Of a stretch of 36,256 nt of DNA, positions 1 to 7,793 are shown piece by piece; the stretch's first letter is position 1; each line of letters starts with the position of its first letter. The notes under the pieces were generated by a model. It had not been told where the DNA came from, searched no databases, and saw only the letters and a program-made list of their open reading frames with translations. The position numbers and the translations under genes were made by a program. The stretch comes from Alphaproteobacteria bacterium (GTDB lineage Bacteria; Pseudomonadota; Alphaproteobacteria; RF32; CAG-239): positions 1 through 36,256 of the forward strand of contig JAFSWL010000045.1 of NCBI GenBank assembly GCA_017444525.1, in the 5' to 3' direction.

Positions 1-104
1 GGTATTTTGTCAGTACCGTAGGGGTTAATGAGGCAGTGATACAACGCTATATAGAATATCAGGGACGCGAAGATTTAGGACAAGCTTGGCTTGACCTAAA
101 ATGA
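1..104 (+). CDS. tnpA: IS200/IS605 transposase TnpA, C-terminal fragment (cut by window edge)
   Basis: From base 3 the frame encodes the last 33 residues of a TnpA-like protein and stops at 102-104. The end resembles the TnpA C-terminus: a V-S-T-V-G-V-N segment and then Q-R-Y-I-E-Y-Q, where the Tyr is expected to be the DNA-attacking nucleophile of the Y1 transposase family. The sequence differs from the TnpA near 35556, so this is a different element. The N-terminal HUH motif lies upstream of the window, so integrity cannot be judged. Confidence 0.75.
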   Translation, partial: YFVSTVGVNEAVIQRYIEYQGREDLGQAWLDLK

Positions 105-106
105 TA

Positions 107-126
107 CCACCGGCGTAAGCCGGTGG
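107..126 (+). repeat. IS right-end hairpin
   Basis: CCACCGGC and GCCGGTGG form a perfect 8-bp stem around a GTAA loop, starting two bases after the transposase stop codon. IS200/IS605 transposases recognise such subterminal hairpins. The in-frame TAA in the loop also stops the interrupted transporter frame. Confidence 0.7.
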
Positions 127-538
127 AGTTTCATGTTTATTGGGTGCAATTGCAATTTGCACTGGAGTTTGGACTTATTCTCATAAAGTTATAAAAACGG
201 TCGGAAACGGCTTAATGCGAATGTCGCCGGCGGTGGCGCTTATTATTGTCTTATCACAATCGGTTGTATTGTTGTTGTTTTCATCAGTAAGCCTGCATGA
301 TTGGTTGGCAGCATCTTCTTTGCCAACAATTCCTTTGGTGCCGGTTTCCAGTACTCAGGCGGTTATCGGCGCAGTTATTGGTATCGGTTTAATCAAAGGC
401 GGACGGGGACTTAATTGGGGTATCATCGGAAAAATTGTTGCAGGATGGATAACTGCACCGTTGATGGCTATGTTGATATGCTTTATATGTTTGTTCTTTT
501 TGGAAAATGTATTCAATCAGACGGTGTTTTTACCTTAG
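119..538 (+). pseudogene. PiT-family inorganic phosphate transporter, C-terminal fragment truncated by IS insertion
   Basis: The open frame encodes about 135 residues that match the C-terminal part of PiT phosphate permeases: an early membrane segment, Y-S-H-K-V-I-K-T-V-G, then the family hallmark P-V-S-S-T-Q-A-V-I-G-A-V-I-G followed by G-L-I-K-G-G and a last membrane helix. PiT proteins are usually 400-500 residues, so two thirds is missing. The frame is closed on its 5' side by a stop within the IS right-end hairpin, so the gene appears interrupted there. The only start is a TTG at 140 without a ribosome-binding site. A fragment of this size should not transport phosphate. The rest of the gene may lie beyond the IS, outside the window. 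Confidence 0.75.
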
Positions 539-546
539 TCAATTAT

Positions 547-583
547 AAAAAAACCGCAAACAGATTAAGTTCGCGGCTTTTTC
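547..583. terminator. Bidirectional rho-independent terminator
   Basis: CCGCAAAC (554-561) pairs with GTTCGCGG (569-576) with one mismatch, flanked by an A-run on the left and a T-run on the right. It sits between the convergent transporter fragment and the orphan gene at 588. Confidence 0.55.
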
Positions 584-587
584 ATGA

Positions 588-1475
588 TTAGAATTTAAGT
601 AAATGATATTTGTCGCCAATTCCGAGCAAGAGTTCTTTCTGCTCTTCACTGTAAGAAACAAAATCAACTGTATGCAGTCGTAAATCTTCTCCGAACGGTT
701 GCCCGTTATACCGATACAACATGAATTTATTGCCGCGTTTCAAACAAAAAATTGCCGCTGTATCAAAAATCTGAATGTTGTCGGCTCGTTCAAAAGCGGA
801 ATAAGTACCGCGATAATAGCTCTGAATAACTCCTCTTAGATCGCTGCAAATGGCAAAATCATGATTTTTACTGCACAATATGAGCTGCTTTTTTTCAAAC
901 AGTGTGGCTCCTTGTATCGTATATCTGTGATACTGTTTTAAAGAATAAAGTGTATGATTACCTACGGAGTGGACAATCATAAAATCACCACATATTTCTA
1001 TGTTGTGATCATCACTACATTCTGTTTCCAATATCAGAGCCCCGCCAATGGTATATACATTCCAATATTTATCTCTGCAAATATAGAGAGCTAAATATTT
1101 TTTTGTGAGCATCAGACGATTTCCGAAAGCAAAAGCATATTTTCGCTTTCCGTTCCACCAAACAACATAGTATCTGACGTTACAATCTTGCTTATAATCC
1201 AAAACAATGATTGCAGAACTTCCAAAGCTGTATACCTGAACTTCAGCCCCCAAACGCGAGATGATTGTTTGCTCATCCAGCGTATAAATAATATGAGAAG
1301 TTACGATTATGTTCTGCTGCGGATATACCTTGATATCAGTGTGATCGGCAGACAAATATCGCATAGGTAAGAGTTTAAGCGTATTATCATCAGATTTTTC
1401 TACCCTGTAAAGGCGCGATTTTCGCTCATATTGAACAAGCATAAGACCGCATTTTTCATAATAAGTCTGTTGCAT
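588..1475 (-). CDS. Hypothetical beta-rich protein, 295 aa
   Basis: I do not recognise this protein. It has no signal peptide or membrane segment. It is rich in short beta-strand patterns ending in aromatic residues (for example YYVVWWNGKRKYAF and YHRYTIQGATLF) that recur about every 40 residues, which suggests a repeated blade-like fold such as a beta-propeller; no WD or kelch signature is clear. It is a single gene facing away from the accD operon, separated by the operon's terminator. The start ATG at 1475 is the first Met of the frame. Function unknown. Confidence 0.7.
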   Translation of the reverse strand: MQQTYYEKCGLMLVQYERKSRLYRVEKSDDNTLKLLPMRYLSADHTDIKVYPQQNIIVTSHIIYTLDEQTIISRLGAEVQVYSFGSSAIIVLDYKQDCNVRYYVVWWNGKRKYAFAFGNRLMLTKKYLALYICRDKYWNVYTIGGALILETECSDDHNIEICGDFMIVHSVGNHTLYSLKQYHRYTIQGATLFEKKQLILCSKNHDFAICSDLRGVIQSYYRGTYSAFERADNIQIFDTAAIFCLKRGNKFMLYRYNGQPFGEDLRLHTVDFVSYSEEQKELLLGIGDKYHLLKF

Positions 1476-1535
1476 AAATATATGTAAATTAATTCATTTT
1501 CCTGTAATTTAACTCTTCTTTTATTTTCTGTCAAC

Positions 1536-1568
1536 AAAAAATATCGACATTGCTGTCGGTGTTTTTTT
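1536..1568. terminator. Terminator of the accD operon (bidirectional)
   Basis: A 14-bp stem including two G-U pairs (1536-1549 with 1554-1567) around a TTGC loop, with an A-run and a T-run at its two feet. It lies 40 bases after the accD stop on the minus strand. Confidence 0.75.
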
Positions 1569-1608
1569 CTTTAATAGAGTGTCCTTTTTTGACATAATTA
1601 AAAACGGA

Positions 1609-2466
1609 TTATTTTCCTTTAAGGTGTGCGGTCAAAACTTTGAGAACCTTAATTAGCTCCGATTTCATCTGCGAGCGTTCGACCACCATATCAACCATCC
1701 CGTGCGCTAACAAGTATTCGGCACGTTGAAAACCTTCCGGTAATTTTTCATGAATTGTTTGCTCTATAACTCGCGGACCGGCAAAGCCGATGAGACATCC
1801 CTTTTCAGCCATATTAATATCACCGAGCATGGCAAATGAGGCCGAAACGCCGCCTGTCGTCGGATCAGTTAAAATTGAAATATACGGAATGCCGGCTTCT
1901 TTTAATTCATTTACTGCAGCGGTAGTGCGAGCCATTTGCATCAAAGAAAGCATACCTTCCTGCATTCGCGCTCCACCCGATGCAGAGATAGTAATAAACG
2001 GTTCTCTGTTTTTGAGCGCAATATGAGCCGCTGCAACAATACCTTCGCCGACGGCCAATCCCATAGACCCCCCCATAAACGAAAAGTCAATGGCGGCAAC
2101 TACACAACTGATACCACCGATTTTTCCGCGTGCGACTTGAATTGCATCGTTTTCTCCGGTTTTTTTTCGGTTAGCTTTAAGCCGATCGGTATACTTTTGG
2201 ATATCCTTAAATTTAAGCGGATCATCACAAATCGGAGGAAGATTTATTTGAGTATACTTGTCATTATCAAACAATAATCTGAACCTTTTTTCGACATAAA
2301 GTCTCAAATGATGTCCGCAAGAAGTGCATACATAAAAAGATTCTTTCAATTCCTTAGAAAATAGCATCTGATTACAGTTTGGACAGCGCACCCAAAGATT
2401 ATCGGCAATTTCTTTCGGAGTTGTCTTTTGTATTTTTGGGCGAACAATGTCAGTAAGCCAATTCAT
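1609..2466 (-). CDS. accD: Acetyl-CoA carboxylase carboxyltransferase subunit beta
   Basis: AccD with AccA transfers the carboxyl group from carboxybiotin to acetyl-CoA, giving malonyl-CoA for fatty acid synthesis in the cytoplasm. The 285-aa length is normal. Residues 28-50 form the N-terminal four-Cys zinc ribbon (C28, C31, C47, C50). The crotonase-like core carries SGGARMQEG, DPTTGGVSASFA and FAGPRVIEQT. It is the last gene of the ihfB - LapA-like - accD run and starts directly after the LapA-like gene's stop. In many Alphaproteobacteria trpF/trpB/trpA sit between lapA and accD; here they are absent. Confidence 0.97.
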   Translation of the reverse strand: MNWLTDIVRPKIQKTTPKEIADNLWVRCPNCNQMLFSKELKESFYVCTSCGHHLRLYVEKRFRLLFDNDKYTQINLPPICDDPLKFKDIQKYTDRLKANRKKTGENDAIQVARGKIGGISCVVAAIDFSFMGGSMGLAVGEGIVAAAHIALKNREPFITISASGGARMQEGMLSLMQMARTTAAVNELKEAGIPYISILTDPTTGGVSASFAMLGDINMAEKGCLIGFAGPRVIEQTIHEKLPEGFQRAEYLLAHGMVDMVVERSQMKSELIKVLKVLTAHLKGK

Positions 2467-2874
2467 TTACGAATTTCCTTTCTTGCTCGGTTTTTTAAAA
2501 ATTTCCCACCAATGTTTGATTTCTTTATTGGTATTCGGGGTTTGCTGCACTTTTGCCTGCATACCTATGATATCCTGCTTTAAGCCGGTGACTGTTTCGT
2601 TTAATTTTATTTGTTCCTTGTTGAGAGCTTTGTTTGTCTTTTTTTGCACACGTAAATCACGACGTAACGGCGAATAACCGAACCATGCACCGATTCGCCC
2701 CGTAAAATATCCGAAAATTAAAAAAACCGTTAAAACATATTGCGTTTTAAATCCATCTTCTGGTCCGAATGGAAATCTAATTCCATTAGTTTCAGTAACT
2801 GTTTCCGCACCGAAAATTGCCCATAGAGCAACACCGAATAACGGTAATATAACAAGATAATGAAGAAACTTCAT
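2467..2874 (-). CDS. LapA-domain-like inner-membrane protein, 135 aa
   Basis: Two predicted membrane helices (about residues 5-22 and 46-66) are followed by a charged, coiled-coil-like tail (about 75-115) and a basic C-terminus. This layout and its place between ihfB and accD fit the LapA/DUF1049 family, proteins linked to lipopolysaccharide assembly in Proteobacteria. The family assignment rests mainly on topology and gene order; no strongly diagnostic residue is seen. An AGGAGAG ribosome-binding site precedes the ATG at 2874. Confidence 0.7.
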   Translation of the reverse strand: MKFLHYLVILPLFGVALWAIFGAETVTETNGIRFPFGPEDGFKTQYVLTVFLIFGYFTGRIGAWFGYSPLRRDLRVQKKTNKALNKEQIKLNETVTGLKQDIIGMQAKVQQTPNTNKEIKHWWEIFKKPSKKGNS

Positions 2875-2903
2875 GATGCTCTCCTCATATAATCAAATTA
2901 AAT

Positions 2904-3182
2904 TTACGCGTTAAGACGTGAATGTAATTCTTTACCTGTTTTGAAATGAACAATATTTTTTGATGGAACTTCAACCATTGTTTTGTTCTTCGGGTTTATG
3001 GCAATACGCGGATTACGGGTACGAATCGAAAAAGCTCCGAAACCACGAATTTCCACTCTGTCGCCGTTAGCCAACGCATTTGTAAGCTTTTCAAAAACAA
3101 CGCTGACAATGCTTTCAATGTCTTTCAATGTTAAATTAGGCATTTTTGCCGCAATCTTTTCAATTAATTCCGATCTTGTCAC
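2904..3182 (-). CDS. ihfB: Integration host factor subunit beta
   Basis: A 92-aa DNA-bending protein of the HU/IHF family that works as a heterodimer with IhfA in nucleoid structure, transcription and recombination. The start TRSELIEKIA, the EIRGFGAFSIR strand and the arm RNPRIAINPKNK are as in IHF-beta, as is KTGKELHSRLN at the end. Translation starts at GTG (3182) after a GTGAGG ribosome-binding site. It is the first gene of the run ending in accD. A second HU-family gene lies at 31474. Confidence 0.93.
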   Translation of the reverse strand: MTRSELIEKIAAKMPNLTLKDIESIVSVVFEKLTNALANGDRVEIRGFGAFSIRTRNPRIAINPKNKTMVEVPSKNIVHFKTGKELHSRLNA

Positions 3183-3263
3183 TTTATCCTCACTTTAAAA
3201 TATAATTGATTTGAAAATTTATAACATTAATACACTCATATTTTACAGATAGCCAGATAATTT

Positions 3264-3923
3264 TTATGATTTTACACAAACATCGGGGGCTCTTAAATAG
3301 AGCGGTTTGGGATAGTTCAATTTTTTGGCGTTATATTTTTGGATGGCACATGCTGCAATATCGGAAACAGCTACACATCTGTCCATGCGAATGGCGTGCA
3401 AAACTAATCCGCTCGGCTTATCCAAAAAGCGTTCGACACCATTGCCGATAAGCGTAACGGTTTTTCCTTTTAACTTGTCGATAATTTCATCATAATCGGC
3501 AGCAGTCGGGTCGGAAAGCTTTTCTAATTTGCCGTTATATAATTGAAAATAGAAGTCATCGCGCTTTGTTTCTATAATTACGGCATTATATGAAGATAAT
3601 TCGCTGATATCAAGTGAATGGATATATGCTTCAAAAGCAGTTACCCCCGTAACTGACAGATGCGGAGCGGACAAAGCAAACGCACGTGCGGCAGCAATCG
3701 AAGATCTGACTCCGGTAAAAGAGCCCGGACCAACGCATACACCCAAAAGGTCAATTTGCGAAAATTTCAGTCCCGCGCTTGTCAACATTTTCTGTATTTG
3801 CGGTATCAAAACCTCCGCTTGTCCGAATTCCATTTCTTCATTGAATTTTGCAGTAATTTTAGTATCATGCAGCAGTGCTGCCGAGCATCCGTTTGCGGTT
3901 GTATCAAAGGCTAATGTGTACAT
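3264..3923 (-). CDS. tsaB: tRNA threonylcarbamoyladenosine biosynthesis protein TsaB
   Basis: TsaB (YeaZ) is the scaffold partner of TsaD in making t6A37 in ANN-reading tRNAs. The 219-aa protein begins with the ASKHA-type LAFDTTANGCSAAL and carries the typical VGPGSFTGVRSSIAAARAFA block at about residues 64-85. Length and motifs are normal. It faces away from the PAS gene across a 109-base AT-rich region and runs in the same direction as ihfB, from which it is separated by 81 bases. Confidence 0.95.
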   Translation of the reverse strand: MYTLAFDTTANGCSAALLHDTKITAKFNEEMEFGQAEVLIPQIQKMLTSAGLKFSQIDLLGVCVGPGSFTGVRSSIAAARAFALSAPHLSVTGVTAFEAYIHSLDISELSSYNAVIIETKRDDFYFQLYNGKLEKLSDPTAADYDEIIDKLKGKTVTLIGNGVERFLDKPSGLVLHAIRMDRCVAVSDIAACAIQKYNAKKLNYPKPLYLRAPDVCVKS

Positions 3924-4032
3924 TCTTTTTTTTACCTTTAAAAATTAAAAATGTTTGCTAAAATATCTTTTGATTGATTTATATAATATAAAATCGTTTG
4001 AAGCGCAAACTTTTTTTTGTAAAGATATACAA

Positions 4033-5700
4033 ATGGATATGGAATTGCTTAAATACATTATGATTGCCAGCATTATCGTTGAAACGGTAATGGTGTGTAT
4101 GATTATCGTAATGCAAACCAAAATAGCAAAATATCAACGTAAGATTTACTTTATAAAGCGTGATCGTGAACGTTGCAATGAAGTTCTTTATTCGGCAAAA
4201 GACGGATATTTTTGTTTTGTTTATCCGGATCAAAAGGTAAAAGATGCGCAAAAGGGGATAGTAGAAAAATGTTCACGCCGAATGGCTGTGATACTCGGTC
4301 TCAAAAGCGGCACGGCGGCATCATTTTCCGAAGTTGCAGATTCTTTTTATAAAGAAGATGCAAGGATTTTAAAAAAATACGTAACTTTACTGCAACAGGA
4401 GGGGCATGCGTTCGAAGATGTATTACGTCTGAAAGGCAACCAACGTCCGGTGTGTGTTTATGGTAGCAGAATAAACGGAGCGGATAATAATTTATATTGC
4501 GATATTATATGGTGCCGTGACGTTTCAACTCAGGTTGAAAAGATAAATATATTGGAAGATGAAATTACTACGGCGCAGAATCATGTTAAAGAACTGGAAA
4601 ATATGGTGGATGGTGTTAACTATCCGCTGTGGCTGCGAGATGAAAGCCTTAACTTGATTACTGTTAATAAAAAGTACGTAGAATACAGTATGTTAAATAA
4701 TAAAAATGAAGTAATAAATCAAGGGATTGAGCTAAGTAACGTAAACGGTGAGGTTGTGGCAAAAAGGGTTGCTCTTGAAGCACAAAAGAGCAAAAAGCTA
4801 CAGAAAAAGTCTTTTAAGATGGTGCGCGGCGGTGCGCTTTATAACTATGAGATTCAGGAAAATCCGTATTTTGTGGGAGATACGCTGGATAAAGTCGGTA
4901 CGGTCGGTTATTTAGCCGATAATACCGAATTGGAACAGCTTAAACGTAGTTTTAAGGCTAATCAAAATAGCCACCTGGAAATTTTGGGTACTCTCGGAAC
5001 GGCATTTGCTATTTTTGACGGGAGAGGTAATTTATTCTTCTATAACAATGCATTCCGCGATTTATGGGGATTGGATAACGAGTTTTTGGAAAAAAACCCT
5101 ACGTATTTGCAATTTTTGGAAACGGTGCGAGAGCGGAAGATGTTGCCGCCGGTACCTGACTATAAAGCATACAAAGAAGATGAAATGTCAGTATTCGGCG
5201 GTTTATTGGAAACTCGTGAAGATTTGTTGCATTTACCGGACGGAAGAGCCATCAGACGCTTTCGTACTCCGCATCCCAATGGTGTTATTTTTGCGTTTGA
5301 AGATGTTTCCGATCGTTTAGCGACCATGCGTCGTTTGAATGAACTGACATCAATGCAACAGACTATTTTGGATAATCTCAGCGATTCGGTTTTGATGTTT
5401 GGAGCCAATCAGCGCCTGAAATCATACAATCGCGCTTATTTGAAGTTGTGGGGTTTGGATTTTGATAAAATGCAGGACGAACCGAAGCTAGATAAAATTT
5501 TAGCCTATCAAAAATTGTTTTTTTCTAACGTAGACGATTGGGATTCGTTTAAGCAAAGTATGGTGTCAAATATTACCGAGGGACGCAAATTTGATTTACT
5601 GCGCGATGATAATGTCAGCATTGCGGTTTCTCCACTGCTTTTCTATGACGGCTCATTTATGATAACATACACGATGAAATCGGCTCGGAAGGGTAAATAA
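4033..5700 (+). CDS. Membrane-anchored multi-PAS protein lacking a kinase domain
   Basis: The 555-aa protein (from the ATG at 4033) has one N-terminal membrane helix (about residues 6-27), a basic linker, and then several PAS-like segments; the clearest are those with GTAFAIFDGRGNLFFYNNAFRDLW and SDSVLMFGANQRLKSYNRAY. Related alphaproteobacterial proteins are PAS histidine kinases. Here the frame ends right after the last PAS segment, with no His box and no HATPase domain. It may be a sensor that signals through a partner or a decayed kinase. An in-frame TTG at 3955 would extend it but has no ribosome-binding site. The following gene starts with no gap after its stop, so the two are probably co-translated. 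Confidence 0.8.
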   Translation: MDMELLKYIMIASIIVETVMVCMIIVMQTKIAKYQRKIYFIKRDRERCNEVLYSAKDGYFCFVYPDQKVKDAQKGIVEKCSRRMAVILGLKSGTAASFSEVADSFYKEDARILKKYVTLLQQEGHAFEDVLRLKGNQRPVCVYGSRINGADNNLYCDIIWCRDVSTQVEKINILEDEITTAQNHVKELENMVDGVNYPLWLRDESLNLITVNKKYVEYSMLNNKNEVINQGIELSNVNGEVVAKRVALEAQKSKKLQKKSFKMVRGGALYNYEIQENPYFVGDTLDKVGTVGYLADNTELEQLKRSFKANQNSHLEILGTLGTAFAIFDGRGNLFFYNNAFRDLWGLDNEFLEKNPTYLQFLETVRERKMLPPVPDYKAYKEDEMSVFGGLLETREDLLHLPDGRAIRRFRTPHPNGVIFAFEDVSDRLATMRRLNELTSMQQTILDNLSDSVLMFGANQRLKSYNRAYLKLWGLDFDKMQDEPKLDKILAYQKLFFSNVDDWDSFKQSMVSNITEGRKFDLLRDDNVSIAVSPLLFYDGSFMITYTMKSARKGK

Positions 5701-6621
5701 ATGATTACGGACAACGAAGCTAAAAACAAAGATAATGATTTAACGGAATTTGATGACACTGAGTTGGAATTGCTGGGGATAAAAAAAGGTTTTGACGATA
5801 GTGAACGCTTAACCTTACGGATAGATGCGCTGGAAGCTGAAAAATATCAGGCAAAAAAGACTAAAAATACTAAAAATCGTTTACCGAAAAATATCAATAA
5901 AATAAAAACCCGCGTACGCCAACTTGATGATGAAGACGAGGATGAAGATGATGATTTAATGGATCATGATGCTATTAGATCGCTTAATCAGTTGCACCGT
6001 ATGCAAATAAATCGACAAGATTCCACCAATTCCGATACTTCTTTGCTTAATGCTTTGGAGATTGACGAGCGTCGGCAGGTTATGCAGAATATAACCACCG
6101 AGATAACGCGTCAGCAGGAAAATGCTGGACGGCACAATGCACTGGAGCAGGCAGATACACTTCTGCGTAAGGCTAATTTGAATAAGATGAATACGCAAGA
6201 TTTTATGAATGAAATGAAAGACGCAATTTATAATCCGAGTAAGTTGCGCCGTGAAGCATTGGCCGAGAACATTGCAAAACAGATGGGAATAGAAGGTAAG
6301 ATTGTTAAGCATAGCGAAGGTGAAGTTGTCGAAGGTGTACGTAAAGTTAAAGAATTAAGCAAAGATCGCAAGGTAAATGCTCTGGAAATGGATGATGCCC
6401 GCAGGATCGGTCATAAAAATATGAGCCAAAACGAGACCGCTGAGCTTATTTTGAAAAAATCAGGACAAACAGCGCGCCTTTCGGAAATCAAACGGCAAAA
6501 ATCAGGCTCAAAATCTCAGACAGATACTACAGGAAAAGGCAAAAGCAATAAGTCGTATTCGGCACAAATGAAAGAATTGCTACGAGAATCGCTAAAGAAA
6601 AACGATAAAGTGGGGAGATAA
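5701..6621 (+). CDS. Hypothetical highly charged protein, 306 aa
   Basis: I do not recognise this protein. It starts at the base after the PAS gene's stop, so the two are an operon. It is very polar: an acidic cluster (about residues 79-91, DDEDEDEDDD), long Lys/Arg/Glu/Gln-rich stretches that suggest helix or coiled coil, and a basic, Ser-rich end. No membrane segment, signal peptide or catalytic motif is seen. It looks largely disordered and could be an adaptor for the PAS protein; that role is only inferred from position. Confidence 0.75.
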   Translation: MITDNEAKNKDNDLTEFDDTELELLGIKKGFDDSERLTLRIDALEAEKYQAKKTKNTKNRLPKNINKIKTRVRQLDDEDEDEDDDLMDHDAIRSLNQLHRMQINRQDSTNSDTSLLNALEIDERRQVMQNITTEITRQQENAGRHNALEQADTLLRKANLNKMNTQDFMNEMKDAIYNPSKLRREALAENIAKQMGIEGKIVKHSEGEVVEGVRKVKELSKDRKVNALEMDDARRIGHKNMSQNETAELILKKSGQTARLSEIKRQKSGSKSQTDTTGKGKSNKSYSAQMKELLRESLKKNDKVGR

Positions 6622-6697
6622 TCAAAAGTTACGATTTACTTTAAAAAAAAAATAGGATAGAGTGAAGACACTAAATAACTTCTTTAAGGAATAAAAC

Positions 6698-7117
6698 ATG
6701 GAAAATCAATATTACACACTTATGGAAAAACAAGATTTTTTTGAGATTATCGAAAATAAATACGGCGAATTAGCTGTTTTTATAGATGCGCGTGATGGCG
6801 AACCGCAAGAGCCGATTTTGCAGTTTGACGGCAAAAAAACAGCATTGCTTAAACGTGATGAACGTCGTTCGATTATTTTGGACAATATCGATGCTGAAAC
6901 GAAAGGGGTATTGGCAGAATCCGAAGTGGTGATGATTTGCGAATTACACGGAGATGTCGTAGTCCGAGTTTATGCAGTAGCGGTTGAAAATGTTGAGGAT
7001 ATTGTTTTGAATGGTCGTCGCACACGTGCCGATGAAATATTCAGAGCCAAGAGTAAAGAAGAATTACTCAAATCTTTTGGCGCAATAAAGACTTGGACCG
7101 GTGGTATTTCAAAATGA
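6698..7117 (+). CDS. Hypothetical 139-aa protein upstream of the PTS genes
   Basis: Function unknown. The protein is soluble, mixed alpha/beta, with a strand-rich middle (VVMICELHGDVVVRVYAVAVENVEDIVL) and no known motif. It has an AAGGA ribosome-binding site before the ATG at 6698. Its stop overlaps the start of the EIIA gene by 4 bases (ATGA), so it is translationally coupled to the PTS genes and probably acts with them. Confidence 0.75.
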   Translation: MENQYYTLMEKQDFFEIIENKYGELAVFIDARDGEPQEPILQFDGKKTALLKRDERRSIILDNIDAETKGVLAESEVVMICELHGDVVVRVYAVAVENVEDIVLNGRRTRADEIFRAKSKEELLKSFGAIKTWTGGISK

Positions 7118-7521
7118 TCGGACTGTTATTCGTAACGCACGGCAATTTAGCTCTTGAGTTTTTGTCGGCGATGGAGCATGTGGTAGGCAAACAAGATAAA
7201 GTTGCTTGTGTTTGCATCGGACCGGATGATGATATGGAAGCTCGCCGTCAGGAAATATTAACCAAGGCAAAATCGGTGGATTCGGGAGCAGGGGTATTGC
7301 TTTTGACCGATATGTTCGGCGGAACTCCGTCCAATTTAGCTATGTCGGCAATCAGCCACGGCAATTTTGATGTGATTGCCGGAGTTAATTTACCGATGCT
7401 GATTAAATTGGGCGAGGCTCGCAAAAATATGAGCCTTGCGGATTGCGCTGATTGCGCTCAAGAAGCCGGAAAAAAGTATATCAATGTTGCCTCACAACTG
7501 CTGAACGGAACATCTAAATGA
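7114..7521 (+). CDS. PTS EIIA(Man)-family protein
   Basis: A 135-aa EIIA of the mannose family, which accepts a phosphoryl group from HPr on a His. The active site is His9 in LLFVTHGNLA, and the later LLLTDMFGGTPSN motif is typical of the family. No EIIB, EIIC or EIID gene is near, so a regulatory role is likely, as in the alphaproteobacterial EIIA(Man)-HPr-HprK systems. The ATG at 7114 overlaps the upstream stop by 4 bases, which decides it against an in-frame TTG at 7093. It overlaps the HPr gene by 4 bases too. Confidence 0.93.
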   Translation: MIGLLFVTHGNLALEFLSAMEHVVGKQDKVACVCIGPDDDMEARRQEILTKAKSVDSGAGVLLLTDMFGGTPSNLAMSAISHGNFDVIAGVNLPMLIKLGEARKNMSLADCADCAQEAGKKYINVASQLLNGTSK

Positions 7522-7793
7522 GTGTGGCCGAAGCTAAAGTTGTTATTTGCAATCAAAAAGGTTTGCACGCGCGAGCCGCAGCGGCGTTTGTTAAATGTAT
7601 TGCCGATACAGATGTTGCAGTTACCGTGGAAAAGGATGGTGTAGAGGTTGATGGCAGTTCTATTTTGAGCTTGATGATGTTGGCTGCTTCTAAAGGCAGT
7701 TCCATAAAGATAAAAGCCATCGGCAATGAGGCGCAGAAAGCCATTGATGATTTGATTTTACTTATTAACAATCGTTTTGGTGAAGAAGTGTGA
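7518..7793 (+). CDS. ptsH: Phosphocarrier protein HPr
   Basis: A 91-aa HPr that passes phosphate from enzyme I to EIIA. The active-site His17 lies in NQKGLHARAAA, and the regulatory Ser (about residue 48) in DGSSILSLMML, the site phosphorylated by HprK in organisms that have it. Its ATG overlaps the EIIA stop, and its stop overlaps the GTG start of the methyltransferase gene. EI and HprK genes are not in the window. Confidence 0.95.
   Translation: MSVAEAKVVICNQKGLHARAAAAFVKCIADTDVAVTVEKDGVEVDGSSILSLMMLAASKGSSIKIKAIGNEAQKAIDDLILLINNRFGEEV

Larger units (their letters stand above)
1..133 (+). mobile_element. Right end of an IS200/IS605-family element
   Basis: The stretch holds the last codons of a Y1 (HUH) transposase, followed at once by a perfect 8-bp hairpin (107-126) of the kind that marks the right end of IS200/IS605 elements. 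Reading through this DNA interrupts the frame of a phosphate transporter whose C-terminal part resumes directly after it. The left end lies outside the window. The exact right boundary (about 128-137) is inferred from where the transporter frame becomes plausible. Confidence 0.7.

Noticed and set aside
3955-4032. TTG start that would extend the PAS protein by 26 residues
   Set aside because: No ribosome-binding site, and the added residues lie in the AT-rich promoter region; the ATG at 4033 leads directly into the membrane helix.
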